From NCBI GenBank assembly GCA_963082875.1, contig OY720102.1, forward strand, positions 6,758,001 to 6,822,000: 64,000 bases of DNA, in the 5' to 3' direction. The notes beneath the pieces are model-generated. The model did no database searches, was not told the origin of the DNA, and saw only the letters and a program-made list of their open reading frames with translations. The stretch's first letter is position 1, and every line of letters begins with the position of its first letter. Shown here piece by piece: positions 19,668 to 31,000 of the stretch. This DNA comes from Corella eumyota. Taxonomy: Eukaryota > Chordata > Ascidiacea > Phlebobranchia > Corellidae. The translations under genes were made by a program, and so were the position numbers.

Positions 19668-22600
19668 CTAAACATGTAGGTTGGCCTTCTCTTTTTTCTC
19701 GTTATTCAGTTCTTCTGAACTTTTGTATTCGGGAAGGATGGGAACGTACTTAGAGAGTCTAAAAACGGTTAAAATATAGAGTTTTAAAAGTTTAAAAAAT
19801 TTAGCTGTCAATTTGTTTAACATTTAGGCTAATCAACAAAATCATGACTTTTAAACTGAGGGACATGAGATCAAATCATTTTCCAATATGCTGTAGCAAC
19901 TCAAAACTAGTAATGACTTTTGTAAAAAAAGAAAAAGGGCAGCTTATAACATGACTGAGATTATAAAATATTAAAAAATCAGCATAGTCTATAAAAAGGT
20001 TTTAAATTTTTTTTTATAAGTTTATATACATAATTTTAAAATTGTAACTTCTACATTATATAAATTTATCAATAAAGATGAATTTAAAACGTACTTGCAA
20101 CAGTTTGTTGGGAAGGGTAGATCGTACGCATCTTTTACTGTAACTCTGATATCGGAACTTTTCAAACCTCTCTGAGTTGTGGATTTCCATGCTTTTAGTC
20201 CCCGTTCCCTTTCCGTGCCTAAAGTGAATTTATAAACACGTTTAAAAATAAAATTTTAGAAAACTTGTTGCCTAAAAATGTGTGTGTTACACCTTCTTTC
20301 GACTAGTTTTTAACTTTTTAAAATGTAAAAAAGGAAATTAGAATATTATATGAAACGGTTACCGAACAATTTTTTCTCCATGCGTTATCAGAAAAATACA
20401 AATTCTAAATTTCAATTGTTACTCAATGTGTTATCTTGAGCATGGAACATTACTCAACATCCAATTGTGTGTACATTTTATGTAGTTGTCAATAAAACTG
20501 GTCGTTAAAAATACAATTTACTTTTTTAAAAGCACATCTACTTTTCTTGGTAAAGTAACACCACCATTCTTTTTTTTTAATTTTATAATTATTTTTGTTT
20601 ACTGCAAGATGGTGCACGAGAGTTGCTTTTTTTTAATAAATACGTGATTTTTAAATTGTTAAAAACAGGTTTAAAACGTTATAAGATGGCTTAAAGTAGA
20701 CTGTAAGTGCCGAAATTCGACAAAAACTTGATTTAAAGACGTTAAATTAAATTAAATTAGATTGAAAGGAATTTTTTGCCCCAAAATGTGCAAAATTCTT
20801 TTTTTTTAATTTTATAATTTTTTTTTTACTGCAAGATGGTGCACGAGAGTCGTTTTTTTAATTTTAGCACCTATAAAACTTCAATCACTTGTTTATGTAA
20901 TAACTACCTGGTAGAGTATTGTCCAGAAATGCCCCCAATACACCTCCCACTAACATAGCCGAACTTAGTAAAACTGTAAATATTTGATCAAGCTCCGGCA
21001 CTCCTGTTTGGATAATTCCAGAATTAGCTTTCATCCAATTCGCGACGGATAGGCCCATGAACAACGTAAAGCCGATGATAAAGATGTTTCTTTATCAAGA
21101 AATGACAAGTTATTGAATGAAGTTTATTGTGGGAGTAATAAATAAAGGGGAATGTTTAACAGCAAATAACACGTTTACCATAACAAACGTCCAATGTTTA
21201 CCTGGTGGAGTCCAGATCAACAAACTTGAGGTTAGAAAGACCAACGGCTGCTATTGTACCGAACATTACAAAGAAAATGCCTCCAATAACTGGGTCGGGT
21301 ATAGTAGCAAATATGCTCCCGAATTTACTGATCAAACCGAGTATAACAAACATAAATCCAGCCACTTGTAAGACCTACGTTAAAAAAAACAGCAAAATGT
21401 TTTTAAATGGCAAGTAAATACATATAAGTTTCTAAAAAAAAAAATGCTTAACAACCTCTAATAGAAAACCAATATTTTTACGATTTATATACATTTGTTC
21501 AAAGTTGCTTCTCAAATTAACGTCCAAATTAAACTTACCCTCCTACTTGCTACTCTAGTAATTCCTATCGCAGCAACGTTTTGACTAAACGACGTAGTGC
21601 CAGACGTCGTTCCAACTACACCAGCTAGTATACAACCAATGCCTTCAGTCATAATTCCTCTAAAATGAAATACTAATTAACAACTGATATTTAAGAACTG
21701 TAGTTTTCTAAGTTTAATCATGTTAAAGTTACCTGTTTAATGCATGACTGGGAGGGGGCGGAGCTTTGGAGAGTCGTGCGCATGCGCTGTAATCTCCGAT
21801 AGATTCAATGGTGCTTGCAATAACAGCAGCAAGCATTCCTATTACACCTGCAACAGTCACAGTAGGTAGACCCCATTGGCCAGGGTAAGGGAAGCGAAAC
21901 CTTAATAAGATAAGGGTTTAAATTTAAAAAATTGTAAACATATTTAAAAGAATGCCTAAGCATTATTTACTAAAGATTGGTGTAAAGACAACGAAACCTA
22001 AATAAAGGGACTCAAATTAAAAACACTTGAAGACATTTTAAAAAGAATAGGCTTGAGCATCCTTTAGATATATATATATATATATACATATATAAGTCAT
22101 TTTTAGAATCATTTTTCCATGTAAAAATAAATTTAAACCAAAGTTAATTTGAATAATTATATTCAATTTGACATCTACATAACATTAAATTGGCATTCAT
22201 CTTACCAGGGACTGTTTTCAATGACGTCAGCCCTTAAATCTGTTCTTACTCCGTAGTTTGCATCTGTTGGATCGTTGGGTATAGCGTCCGTTACAGTTAA
22301 AATATAGCAGAGCAGCCAGGCAAGCCCAAGTGTTATTATAACCTGTTCAATGATAAGTTTAAGTTTAGGTTTATTTGTGAATTTCGTAGGCTTTGACAAT
22401 TTTTTGGGTTATAAATGAAAATTTGGGGCTTTTTTTCCCTTATCAATAATGAATAAAGATGTTACACTTAATCAACAATAGTTTATTTTATTTTTTCATT
22501 TTAAATAATTACCGGAAACATTTTAAAAAGGTTGACCCAAACAATATGACATTTCTTCGTCCTGCTAAAGCTCGGAACCGGAATTTTAACGTTTTTTAAA

Positions 22601-25600
22601 TATTGTGATGAAAGAATCAATACGACCGATGTGCTTGATAACAATAATTTAAGAATTTAATTATAACCTTTAAAGTTTTTTAATAATTAAAAACAGGCTC
22701 GCTACAAATTTTAAGGCCTTAACAGAATTTTGCCATATCATTAAAGGTGAATTTACAAAAAATGATTCAATTAAAGCATAAGAATTTCTGAGAAACGTCC
22801 TTTATTTTCTGAAAAACATTGACCTAAAGGCATGATGTTGTTTTAAAATGTTGGTGATACATTTTTCGGTCTAATTGTTTTTAAAAATTTAGGTAACTTA
22901 CAAAATTGCGACTCCCCACTGGCGCTGTGCATTACGTGCTGCGGTACTAAACAGGTCAAGTCCGATTAGGGTAATAGTAGGCATGATAGTCAACGGGCCA
23001 ATAAATCTCATGAGAAATCCAATTGCTCCAGAAAATCCCATGAAAACTTCGAGACACGACGCAACAGCAATGGCACCTTGAATCTGTAGGGTAATTGATT
23101 AATGTGATAGTTAAGCAAAAGGCTAACTAAAATTTAGAACTATTTTTCGCATCTTTGCAATTTAAATATTTTTTTTAGTTTTTGTGTACTTTATTTCTAA
23201 CGAAATTCAATTAAACTATCTTGGCATCGTCTAGAGTTCCGAAAATCTTTAATCAAAAATGATTCAGAAAAATTTATTTTTAACCTGATAACATAGTTGA
23301 TAACACATATTTTTAAATATTTACTAAAAATATTTGCACAAGAGTTTGTAAACTTAAAGCTACTTCACATACCTCTCTTATCCTTCTTTGCCAGAGCTCT
23401 TCGGCCGAAACGACTTGTCCGTCAGTATCGTTATAAAACAAGCCTGTCATGTTGTTGTAATCCACTATAGGATCATCCAAATTTGGACATTGATTGTGGG
23501 GTAGAGCTAGGATAGCAAGAGTCGGGGGAAGAAACGAAAATGAACTACCTTGCATAATGGGCAATCTAAAACATAAACACAAGTTAAAGACTGTTAAACT
23601 AAAAAGACGATCAATAAAAAGATTTTTGTCCGGAATAAAGGCAAAAAATACTTTTGAACCCTTGTACACATCATGTCATAACTTTTTTTATATTTTTAAG
23701 ATCAGTATACTTTAATTGCCAGGAATTTTTTTTTTTTTGTATATATCTTTATCCTCGATGTGGGAAAGTCGAATGCGCGACTTAAACATATAGTAACATC
23801 AGTTACTCCGACCCAGTCTCGAGTTGCCTGTGGCAGTTTGGGATATTATAGATTATAATTGCCCGGTAATTATACTGCTGATTAAGCGCTGCCTCAGCAG
23901 GAGTTCATACCGTTTATAGCGCCTTACTCAAGTGCGCTACAGCATGAGATCAGTGGGGATTGACCCCATGTGTGGTGTAGCAAGTGTTCTTACCATTACA
24001 CCACGCTGCAGGTTGTGTTGAAAAAACAACATAAAGTTGAAAACAACATAAAGTTTCCAAAAATTAGTGAATTTCTATCTTAACAAAATATCTGTGTAAT
24101 AACAGCCTAAAGGTAGGTGTAATGGATTTATTAAATTAAGTGTTTAAATTTCGAATAGCTTTTGTATAAACTTAATATGTTGTTAACCTCGATGGGAACT
24201 TGAAGTCTTAAATTTGTAACGCACGCCGTTTTTAATATCTTGTATTATAAATATCAGTTTGTATAATTTCTGCGTAAAGTAATATTTAAATCAGGTTTTA
24301 TAAACATGACTTTATTTAAATTTTTCTAGATTAACTAAAATGGTTGACAATTTTTTAATGTAGAATTACTTCACTTAATACGTTTTTTTAATGGAAATTC
24401 ATTTTAAATTTAATTTATAAAAAACATTGACATAAAAATATTTTAATTCTTTAGGCATTTGCTATATTTAGGCACAAGCTAATGAAAAAGAAAAAAGGTC
24501 GATTTAAAGGCAAAGTTTTAAATTTTATTTTAAATTACATTGGACTATTTGGTTTTAATTTTGATTGCATCATTTCGTTGTTACCTGTTTCCAAACGTTG
24601 TCTGTAAAATGGTGCAAGCTCCAGAGATCACAAACATGCTACTAATTAAATTAGCGCGGGCCAAGTTCCCTGCATCGTCGTTTCCAATGCACATGCGATC
24701 AGCTAACAACAACGGTAAACCGATCAATGAGCCAATAGCCAATAGGTAATGCTAGAATAAAAATTTGTTTAGGTTTTATAATGTTGTAATTGCAAATTGT
24801 CATACTAACCCTAGTATAGGTTTTATTTGATCTTTTTTTTGTAAATATCTTTATCCTCGATGTAGGAAGGTCGAAAGTGCGACCTAAACATAGAGTAACA
24901 TCAGTTACTTCGACCCAGTCTCCAGTTGCCTGTGGCAGTTTGGGATTATATAGGTTATAATTGCCTGGTATTTATGCTGCTGATTAAGTGCTGGCTCTGC
25001 AGGAGTTCATACCGTTTATAACGCGTTACTCAAGGGCACTACAGCATGAGAGCAGTGGGGATTGAATCCACGACCTTATGGTGGTGTAACAAGTGTTCTT
25101 ACCACTACACCACGCTGCCGGTTTATCTTGTTTTTTTAGAGTTGATTTAAAAATACAGTTTTGAATGAATGAATATTAAGTAACAAATTTTTATGTTTGT
25201 TTATGTTGAAGGATCTTAATGTTTATAACAAACAACAAATGTGATGTGTTTTGTTAAATTTAAAAATGGCCTAATCTTTATTTTAGAAAGTTCAAATTTT
25301 TTTTTAAGTATACGTAACATGTTTTATTCAAGCAAAAAGTGTTTTCATTACACATTTGTATAAGCAGATTCCTTAAATTCACACAAGTAAATGTGTATAT
25401 CAAACAAGACTAAGCTTGTTTCATCACAAGATTTGTATAAGCATATTCCTTAAATTCACACAAGTAAATGTGTATATCAAATAAGACTAAGCTTTAAAAA
25501 GATATTTTATGGTTGCCAATAAAGAACTTATTTCAAATGCAACAAGATTTTACCTGCAAACCAAAAGTAATGGTGAGGTACCAGGGCGGGACTTCATGCA

Positions 25601-25703
25601 GACCGTAAAGCAATTCGTCGCGATGGTCGTCATCTTCGCTTAACGTGATATCATCAATGGCGCTTGATTGTGATTGGTCACACGGGTCAACAGTAATGTC
25701 GTC
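19668..25703 (-). CDS. slc23a: SLC23-family nucleobase/ascorbate transporter
   Basis: Exons: 25554-25703, 24585-24751, 23373-23565, 22902-23083, 22513-22633, 22206-22342, 21733-21900, 21539-21659, 21202-21374, 20908-21089, 20095-20218, 19668-19758; 1809 bp, 602 codons plus stop, with a short first coding exon still to add upstream. Matches vertebrate SVCT1/2 throughout: acidic N-terminus then [20 protein letters not shown] with the TM1 Gln-His pair, [87 protein letters not shown] with the substrate-site Glu, [17 protein letters not shown], and tail [23 protein letters not shown]23 carriers in animals move L-ascorbate with Na+, some move nucleobases. The TM10 signature reads [10 protein letters not shown] where the family has Gly at position 4, so substrate is uncertain. 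Two sense SINEs lie in introns. An uncommonly complete by-eye fit. Confidence 0.93.
20095..20218 (-). other. slc23a: SLC23 penultimate exon with conserved C-terminal signature
   Basis: Listed separately as an anchor for the reading frame. It encodes [17 protein letters not shown] and [11 protein letters not shown], the conserved post-TM cytoplasmic segment of SVCT proteins. Acceptor CACTTTAG, donor GTACGT; both neighbours join in phase. Confidence 0.85.
20566..20866 (-). repeat. Satellite-like repeat, locus 1 (SLC23 intron)
   Basis: Two direct copies of a block ending GCAAGATGGTGCACGAGAG (20568-20625 and 20796-20852; spacing about 228 bp), separated by DNA containing CGAAATTCGACAAAAACTTG. 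The same motifs occur in opposite orientation at 40.3-41.0 kb. No coding capacity, no clear ends. Confidence 0.7.
22068..22095. repeat. TA microsatellite
   Basis: A run of about 13 TA dinucleotides, broken once by TACA, in an SLC23 intron. Confidence 0.8.
23727..24012 (-). mobile_element. tRNA-derived SINE, copy 8
   Basis: Near full length, gene sense, in the SLC23 intron between exons 24585-24751 and 23373-23565. T run plus GTATATATCTTTATCCTCGA at the tail; head ends ATTACACCACGCTGCAGG. A few bases of the T-arm region are missing (GGGGATTGACCCCATG). Confidence 0.85.
24831..25122 (-). mobile_element. tRNA-derived SINE, copy 9, near full length
   Basis: Gene sense, in the SLC23 intron at 24752-25553. 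Tail GTAAATATCTTTATCCTCGA after a T run; head ends CTACACCACGCTGCCGG. B box complement GGGGATTGAATCC is intact. Confidence 0.86.
25340..25494 (+). repeat. 77-bp tandem duplication in an SLC23 intron
   Basis: The segment with ATTTGTATAAGCAGATTCCT and ATGTGTATATCAAACAAGAC, ending CTAAGCTT, recurs 77 bp on with only a handful of differences. A recent local duplication next to SINE copy 9. Confidence 0.8.
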
Positions 25704-28099
25704 CTGTAAAATTACAAAATTTTTGCTTACAGAAATTTTTATTAAATAAGTTGTTTAAGCCGCTTGAATGAGCACAAAGAAATTACAGCAAACTTTTTTT
25801 ATATTTTCTTATTTAGTTTTTCACTAACATTTTCAAAAGCGGGATTATCTCTAGAAAACTCTTTTTCTTTTTTCAGTGACATTTTTAAGGTACAAAACCT
25901 GAAGTTCTACTTAGGTACAAGATGAGACTGCGATAAAAAAAATGGTAAATAAAATTTTAAACTTAAAATAGCCGAGCACTGAAAATTGCAATCTTTTAAA
26001 AAAATTTCTAAACAAAAATTTATTTATTGTAGTTTTTTTTTTTGTTAAAAATTTTACAACAAAATATAAAACTAAAAATCTATCTGCTATTTTTATTAAA
26101 AACTACATATTTAAAAGAATAATTTATATTTAAAGCTAAGATAAACCTTGCCTGTATACTAAAATATATTTATTTTAAAATTAATTTATTCTAATTTTTT
26201 GTTACAAAAATCTGCAATAATTTAAAAAAAAGCACATGGCTGACCATAACGAAAACTACATAATGGTTGTCAAGTAGTAAACCTACAACTAGCCAAAGCC
26301 TACGGGCAAACTAATATCTATTTACATAATATGAAATATTTGTAAAATACTTTTAATGACTAATTGGGACAAAATCATCAAAAAACGTAATTAACAAATC
26401 GACCTATATTTAAAAAAAAAAAAATTTCCGACCAAAAGTTGTATAACTTGAAGTGCAAGTAATTGTTTTTTGATAACATAAAGTTTTGCGCACTTTAAGA
26501 AAATGAAAAAAAATACATTTTTTTGCGAATAAAAGATTAAGGCTAAATGGTGTATATAACTTATTTTTTTCTGATGCCATACATCTGTCTTCTGCTTTAA
26601 GCGCAACTGCAAGCGTACCCGTCCTTTTCTTGTAATCCAAAACTGAGCCATCAATTACCTATTTTTACCTAAGTTGCAGGCTTCACTGCGTATTGTGAAT
26701 TCTGCATTAAACAAGTTACTAAAAAAATCAATTAACATTTGAAGTAAAAAGTCCGTTAAAAAATAAAATTAATTAAGCTTAGGACTATTCCTACTGAAAA
26801 GTCATCTTTTATTTTGTTAACAATACAACTTCAACAAACAAAAATAAAATAAAAGGCAAAATGTTTATAAGCTTTTTTTTATTCTCTACTGCATTATTTT
26901 TATCCAAAACAAAGTTCTAGGAACTTTTGTTTACATCCACAGGCTCCCCTGCATTTTGTAACTTGGTTTTGACTTTACAGATCAGTGTTTGGCTAAAACC
27001 AAGCTGCAAGGAAGATTCTTATCACTTAAAGGCTTTACTGCATTTCGTAAATTTAGCTTTGGCATTTAAGAAAAATGTTAAAAAATTTAGCTACACTGCG
27101 TAACTGTTTATCTTAAATTTAAAAAAAAGGCGCGCAATAAAATAAAGGCTGTTCCAACAGAAAAAAAGTTATTTTGCCAATACAATTAAGTCTTCGCTTG
27201 CTAAAATTAAATTAGGCGACCTATTTTGTTAGGCGTCAGTTCAACACTGCACTATAAACATACCCGCTGCCCTTGCTTGCTGAAAGACCTAAGTTAAACA
27301 AACAACAACCAGTTTGAGTGATTCGTTTATACAGCCCCGAATTAAATGGGTCGCAGTTTGATAAAACACTGGTGATTTGAAGTTCAGCGTGTGTTAGTGT
27401 TTGCAGTTCGGATTTTTGTTGCCGTTTAATTAAAAATTTTTTACGCTTGTACGCGTAAAATTTTAAATCGTTACATAAGTTGACCTACAGGGTAGCTCGA
27501 CCCCAATAAAAAGGTAACAAAAAACATAGCATAGTAGACATATAAATAACTTTATGGTTTGGTTAGGCCCTTAAATAAATAAAAAAGATAGACACCTAGT
27601 TTATTTTTTCCCTTGAATTGAATTTCATGCTTTTGTTCTTTTTAAATAGGTCTGTTCTATTTAACTATCGGCTGTATAAAAATTTTAAACTGCCTTTTCA
27701 CTAAGTTTGGGAACTTTTTATTGTTATTGTGAACAAATTTTGGGACGACAAATAACTTTAAAAATAGGTGGCATTGTGCTCAAAAAAAACTTACATAGTA
27801 AGGCAAATTTAAGACTACAATTTATAATTGATTTACATAACATGACACACACAAAAAATAGTGAAAATAAACATTCTCTTTAAAAATGCTTCAATTTGAT
27901 ACCAAATTCATTAAATAACTTTAAAAATAAATTTTATTTTCAAGCTTGTTTAAATGTAGAGCAGAAATTTTAAAATCAAGTGAAGCAATAACTCATGCAG
28001 TAAAGTGTTCGCAACCGACGAGCTTCCAAACCGTGCTTTATATATACAAAAACAGTAACCAGCACTCCATATACAGTGTTTTCTTACTTAGTACGACAG
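25704..28099. other. Region between SLC23 and P450 genes
   Basis: About 2.4 kb, very A/T-rich, holding the SLC23 promoter and first exon and the 3' end of the P450 gene. Apart from the candidate SLC23 start exon no gene is supported. Several A-runs near 26400-26550 make fortuitous minus-strand frames rich in Lys and Phe. Confidence 0.4.
26619..26651 (-). CDS. slc23a: Candidate first coding exon of the SLC23 gene
   Basis: On the minus strand ATG at 26651 opens MAQFWITRKGR, followed by a GT donor (GTACGC). The phase is 0, as needed to join the exon ending at 25703, and the intron would be 915 bp. The donor is weak and such a short exon can arise by chance; another start upstream or a 5' UTR intron is quite possible. 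Confidence 0.25.
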
Positions 28100-31000
28100 T
28101 CAATCCCTTTTTCTAGCCACTATCTTAAACTTCCTTGGAAAGGCCAATACCCCCACCGTCGGTTCGGTGTCAATGTGGCCGTCATATCCGTTAGGTGGGG
28201 TGAATTGGAACCGTTGTAAAAGAGCCGTCGTGCCTACGAACAATACTTGCTTCGCAACAGCTATTCCGACGCAAATCCGAATTCCTGTAAAAAAATAAAT
28301 TGGTTTTAATTATTTTTTCCAACTCTTCGGGCAATCAACCGTTTTTGCTAGTGCTGATATAAATTAAAAAAAGTTGTTATATAAATTTATATTTTTAAAT
28401 TGCTTGAACAGAGTACCTGCTATTGAAACCCATATTTAAAAAAAAAATTTAATTAAGTTGTTTATATGTAGTTAAGTCAATTATTTGCAGACTACTATAT
28501 TTGTACTATCACTGTGAAATAATTTTATTTTTTATTTCATCGGCAAAAAAATGGACACAAGATGATGCTAGAGATTTAAAAATACGACAGCATCGTTGGT
28601 AAATAATCATGCCGTATATGTATTGAACAATTCTGTTGGCTGCCCGTTGTATTAATTTCTTTATAGGTGACCATAATCGTAATATTTTTGCATAGCTTTG
28701 CTTGATGTATACCAATATTATATTCAATAACTAATAAAGTTTACGTTGGTGATTAAATAAAAAAAAATTCGGAATGGGTCAGCAAGAGTACAAGTAATTA
28801 ATATAGTGATTATTGTAATAATTCGTTAAAAAATGACTGTATTTAAATTTAAATACCAGTTAACGCAAAAAGTACATTTTAACAAGTCGTTGTCAAAGGA
28901 CACACGCTTTTAGGACACACGCTTTTAGGGCAAGTGCCAAAGTTTAGAGGTCGGCACACGTAAATAGCGCCTTAAGACGCATGCAAACGCCCCGATATGC
29001 AATATATGTCATGTTTTAATACGCGCAAACGTAAATCGTGCCTGAAAAAATTTAAAATTTGTTGAACCAAGCTAACCTATCAACTCCACGCAGGCTAATA
29101 ACTGTACCGGTTAACAATATCAGACACTAACGTTCGTCCTTATCACGATGCCCTTATTAACCAGGCCTTAAATTCGATTAATTTAAGAGCTTTATTTTCG
29201 CCGCGTCTGGTTTATTATTGTTTCATATCAAAGCTAAACAGTTAAGCCTAGCCTCGGGGCCTAAGGTTTAATTGTTGCTTTACCTTAATCTAAAATACAT
29301 GGCGCTGTGGTATAAAATGGGACAAAGGGTATTTAATTTAAATCTCGAATTTCTGGTTTAAATTTGTTGTTATGTAAATTACTTGAATTGAACTACATTT
29401 AGGAAATTTACCGTCGTCAATTGTGGACAACAGAAAATAATAAAATACAATTTTGATTTTTTAATACGTAATATTTTTGATTATTTTAAAATGTAAATTG
29501 GATTTTATCCAAATACAATAATTAAGTCGTAAAATAGCATAATTAATATTGCTTTATATTCACGCAACCTTAAATTCGTTTATAATATTTAAAAAGCTTC
29601 CGGTCTTTAAGTAGTATCTGAAATATTTCAAACCTGACCTAACAAAACATCAACACAAAAACATAAACATCATATATATTTTAAGTTATCGCAATTTTCA
29701 ATCTAAATTGTATACAAATAAGGCTTATGTAAATAGGTTATAGGGCGTTAAGTCTTTATTAAAGTATGACAACAGGCGTGGCAATTACAGCTAGTAAAAA
29801 ATGCAACCTAATATTAAATTTATATGTTTGTTAAAAATTTGAATACTGCCATAATTGGTTTTGCCAATTTAAATATAGCACAGAACAAGATTAGACCTAC
29901 TGATATTGGCTATAATGGCATTATGTCGCGTACGTACCACTTGCATTTAAATAATTTAAATGAAGCAAGGTCTAAATTTGTTTTGAATGTCGTATAAATA
30001 AACACTTATTTTTATAACATTGTAATATTGCATAGCACTACCATGTACCTTAAGGGGTAAAATTGTAAATCGATTTTTAGAAATAATTTTTACGAATTAT
30101 TTTGGGTTCGATTGCTCTAATGTCTGTCTATGTAACGATTATACCTGATTGAAATAACGATTTCTTAAGCTGGGCGCACATTTAAAAATGGTGATTCATG
30201 TGTTTAGCAGAAATTAAGTCGTTTATTGAGTGGGTAAATTTCTTGCTAACTGTATAAAGTGTCATAGGATTATAATATAAACAAAAATACATTTTCGAGG
30301 CTTTAGTTTCATAGAAAATATTTTATAAGAATACTAATAATACCTTTAAGTAGGAAATTTTTTTTTGCCTTATTTAGAATTGAGCCTTTGGTATTTTATA
30401 ATGTAGTTGTTAGCCTGACAAATGTGTTAAAAGTGGCTATGTAACCGTATTAAATTAACTTCAATGGGATGCTGACAGTGGGTATCGAACCATCGACTTT
30501 AGGCCCTGACAAAATCATTTTTACATAAAAAATCTTGTGGTGCATAAAAAAATGTAAATACTTACCCCCTCCAAATGGAAAAAATCCTTTCCTGTGTCTG
30601 ATATTTCCATCAGCATCGATAAACCTTAACGGGTTAAATTCGCGCGGATTCTTCCACAACTTCGGGTCCATGTGAGCAGAGTAGAGGCATGGAAACAAGG
30701 TTGTTCCGTACGGTATTTTGTATCCTCCTAACTCTACGTCAGATGTTGGACTGTGAACAAGCCCTGCAATAGACAAAGCTGTTTAATGTAGTTGTCAGAA
30801 CACTTGGTTTTACTACATGAGGCTCTGGGTTTGATCCCCACCGCCATCTTTTTTGTAGCGACCTTAATTAAAGAACTATAAACGGTATAAACTCCTGCTG
30901 ATCCAACACGAAATCAGAAATTGATTATCAGGAAATTATAATCTATATACTATCCCAAACTGCCAAAAGCAACTCGAGACTGGGTCGGGGTAACTGATGT

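Noticed and set aside
26391-26654. Minus-strand frame of 87 codons upstream of SLC23
   Set aside because: Only the first 11 codons are kept as a possible SLC23 start exon; the rest is Phe/Lys-rich translation of poly(A/T) DNA.
28509-28727. 72-codon minus-strand frame with a faint look of a LINE reverse-transcriptase C-terminus
   Set aside because: Too short and too weak a resemblance; no flanking frame continues it and no LINE landmark was found nearby.
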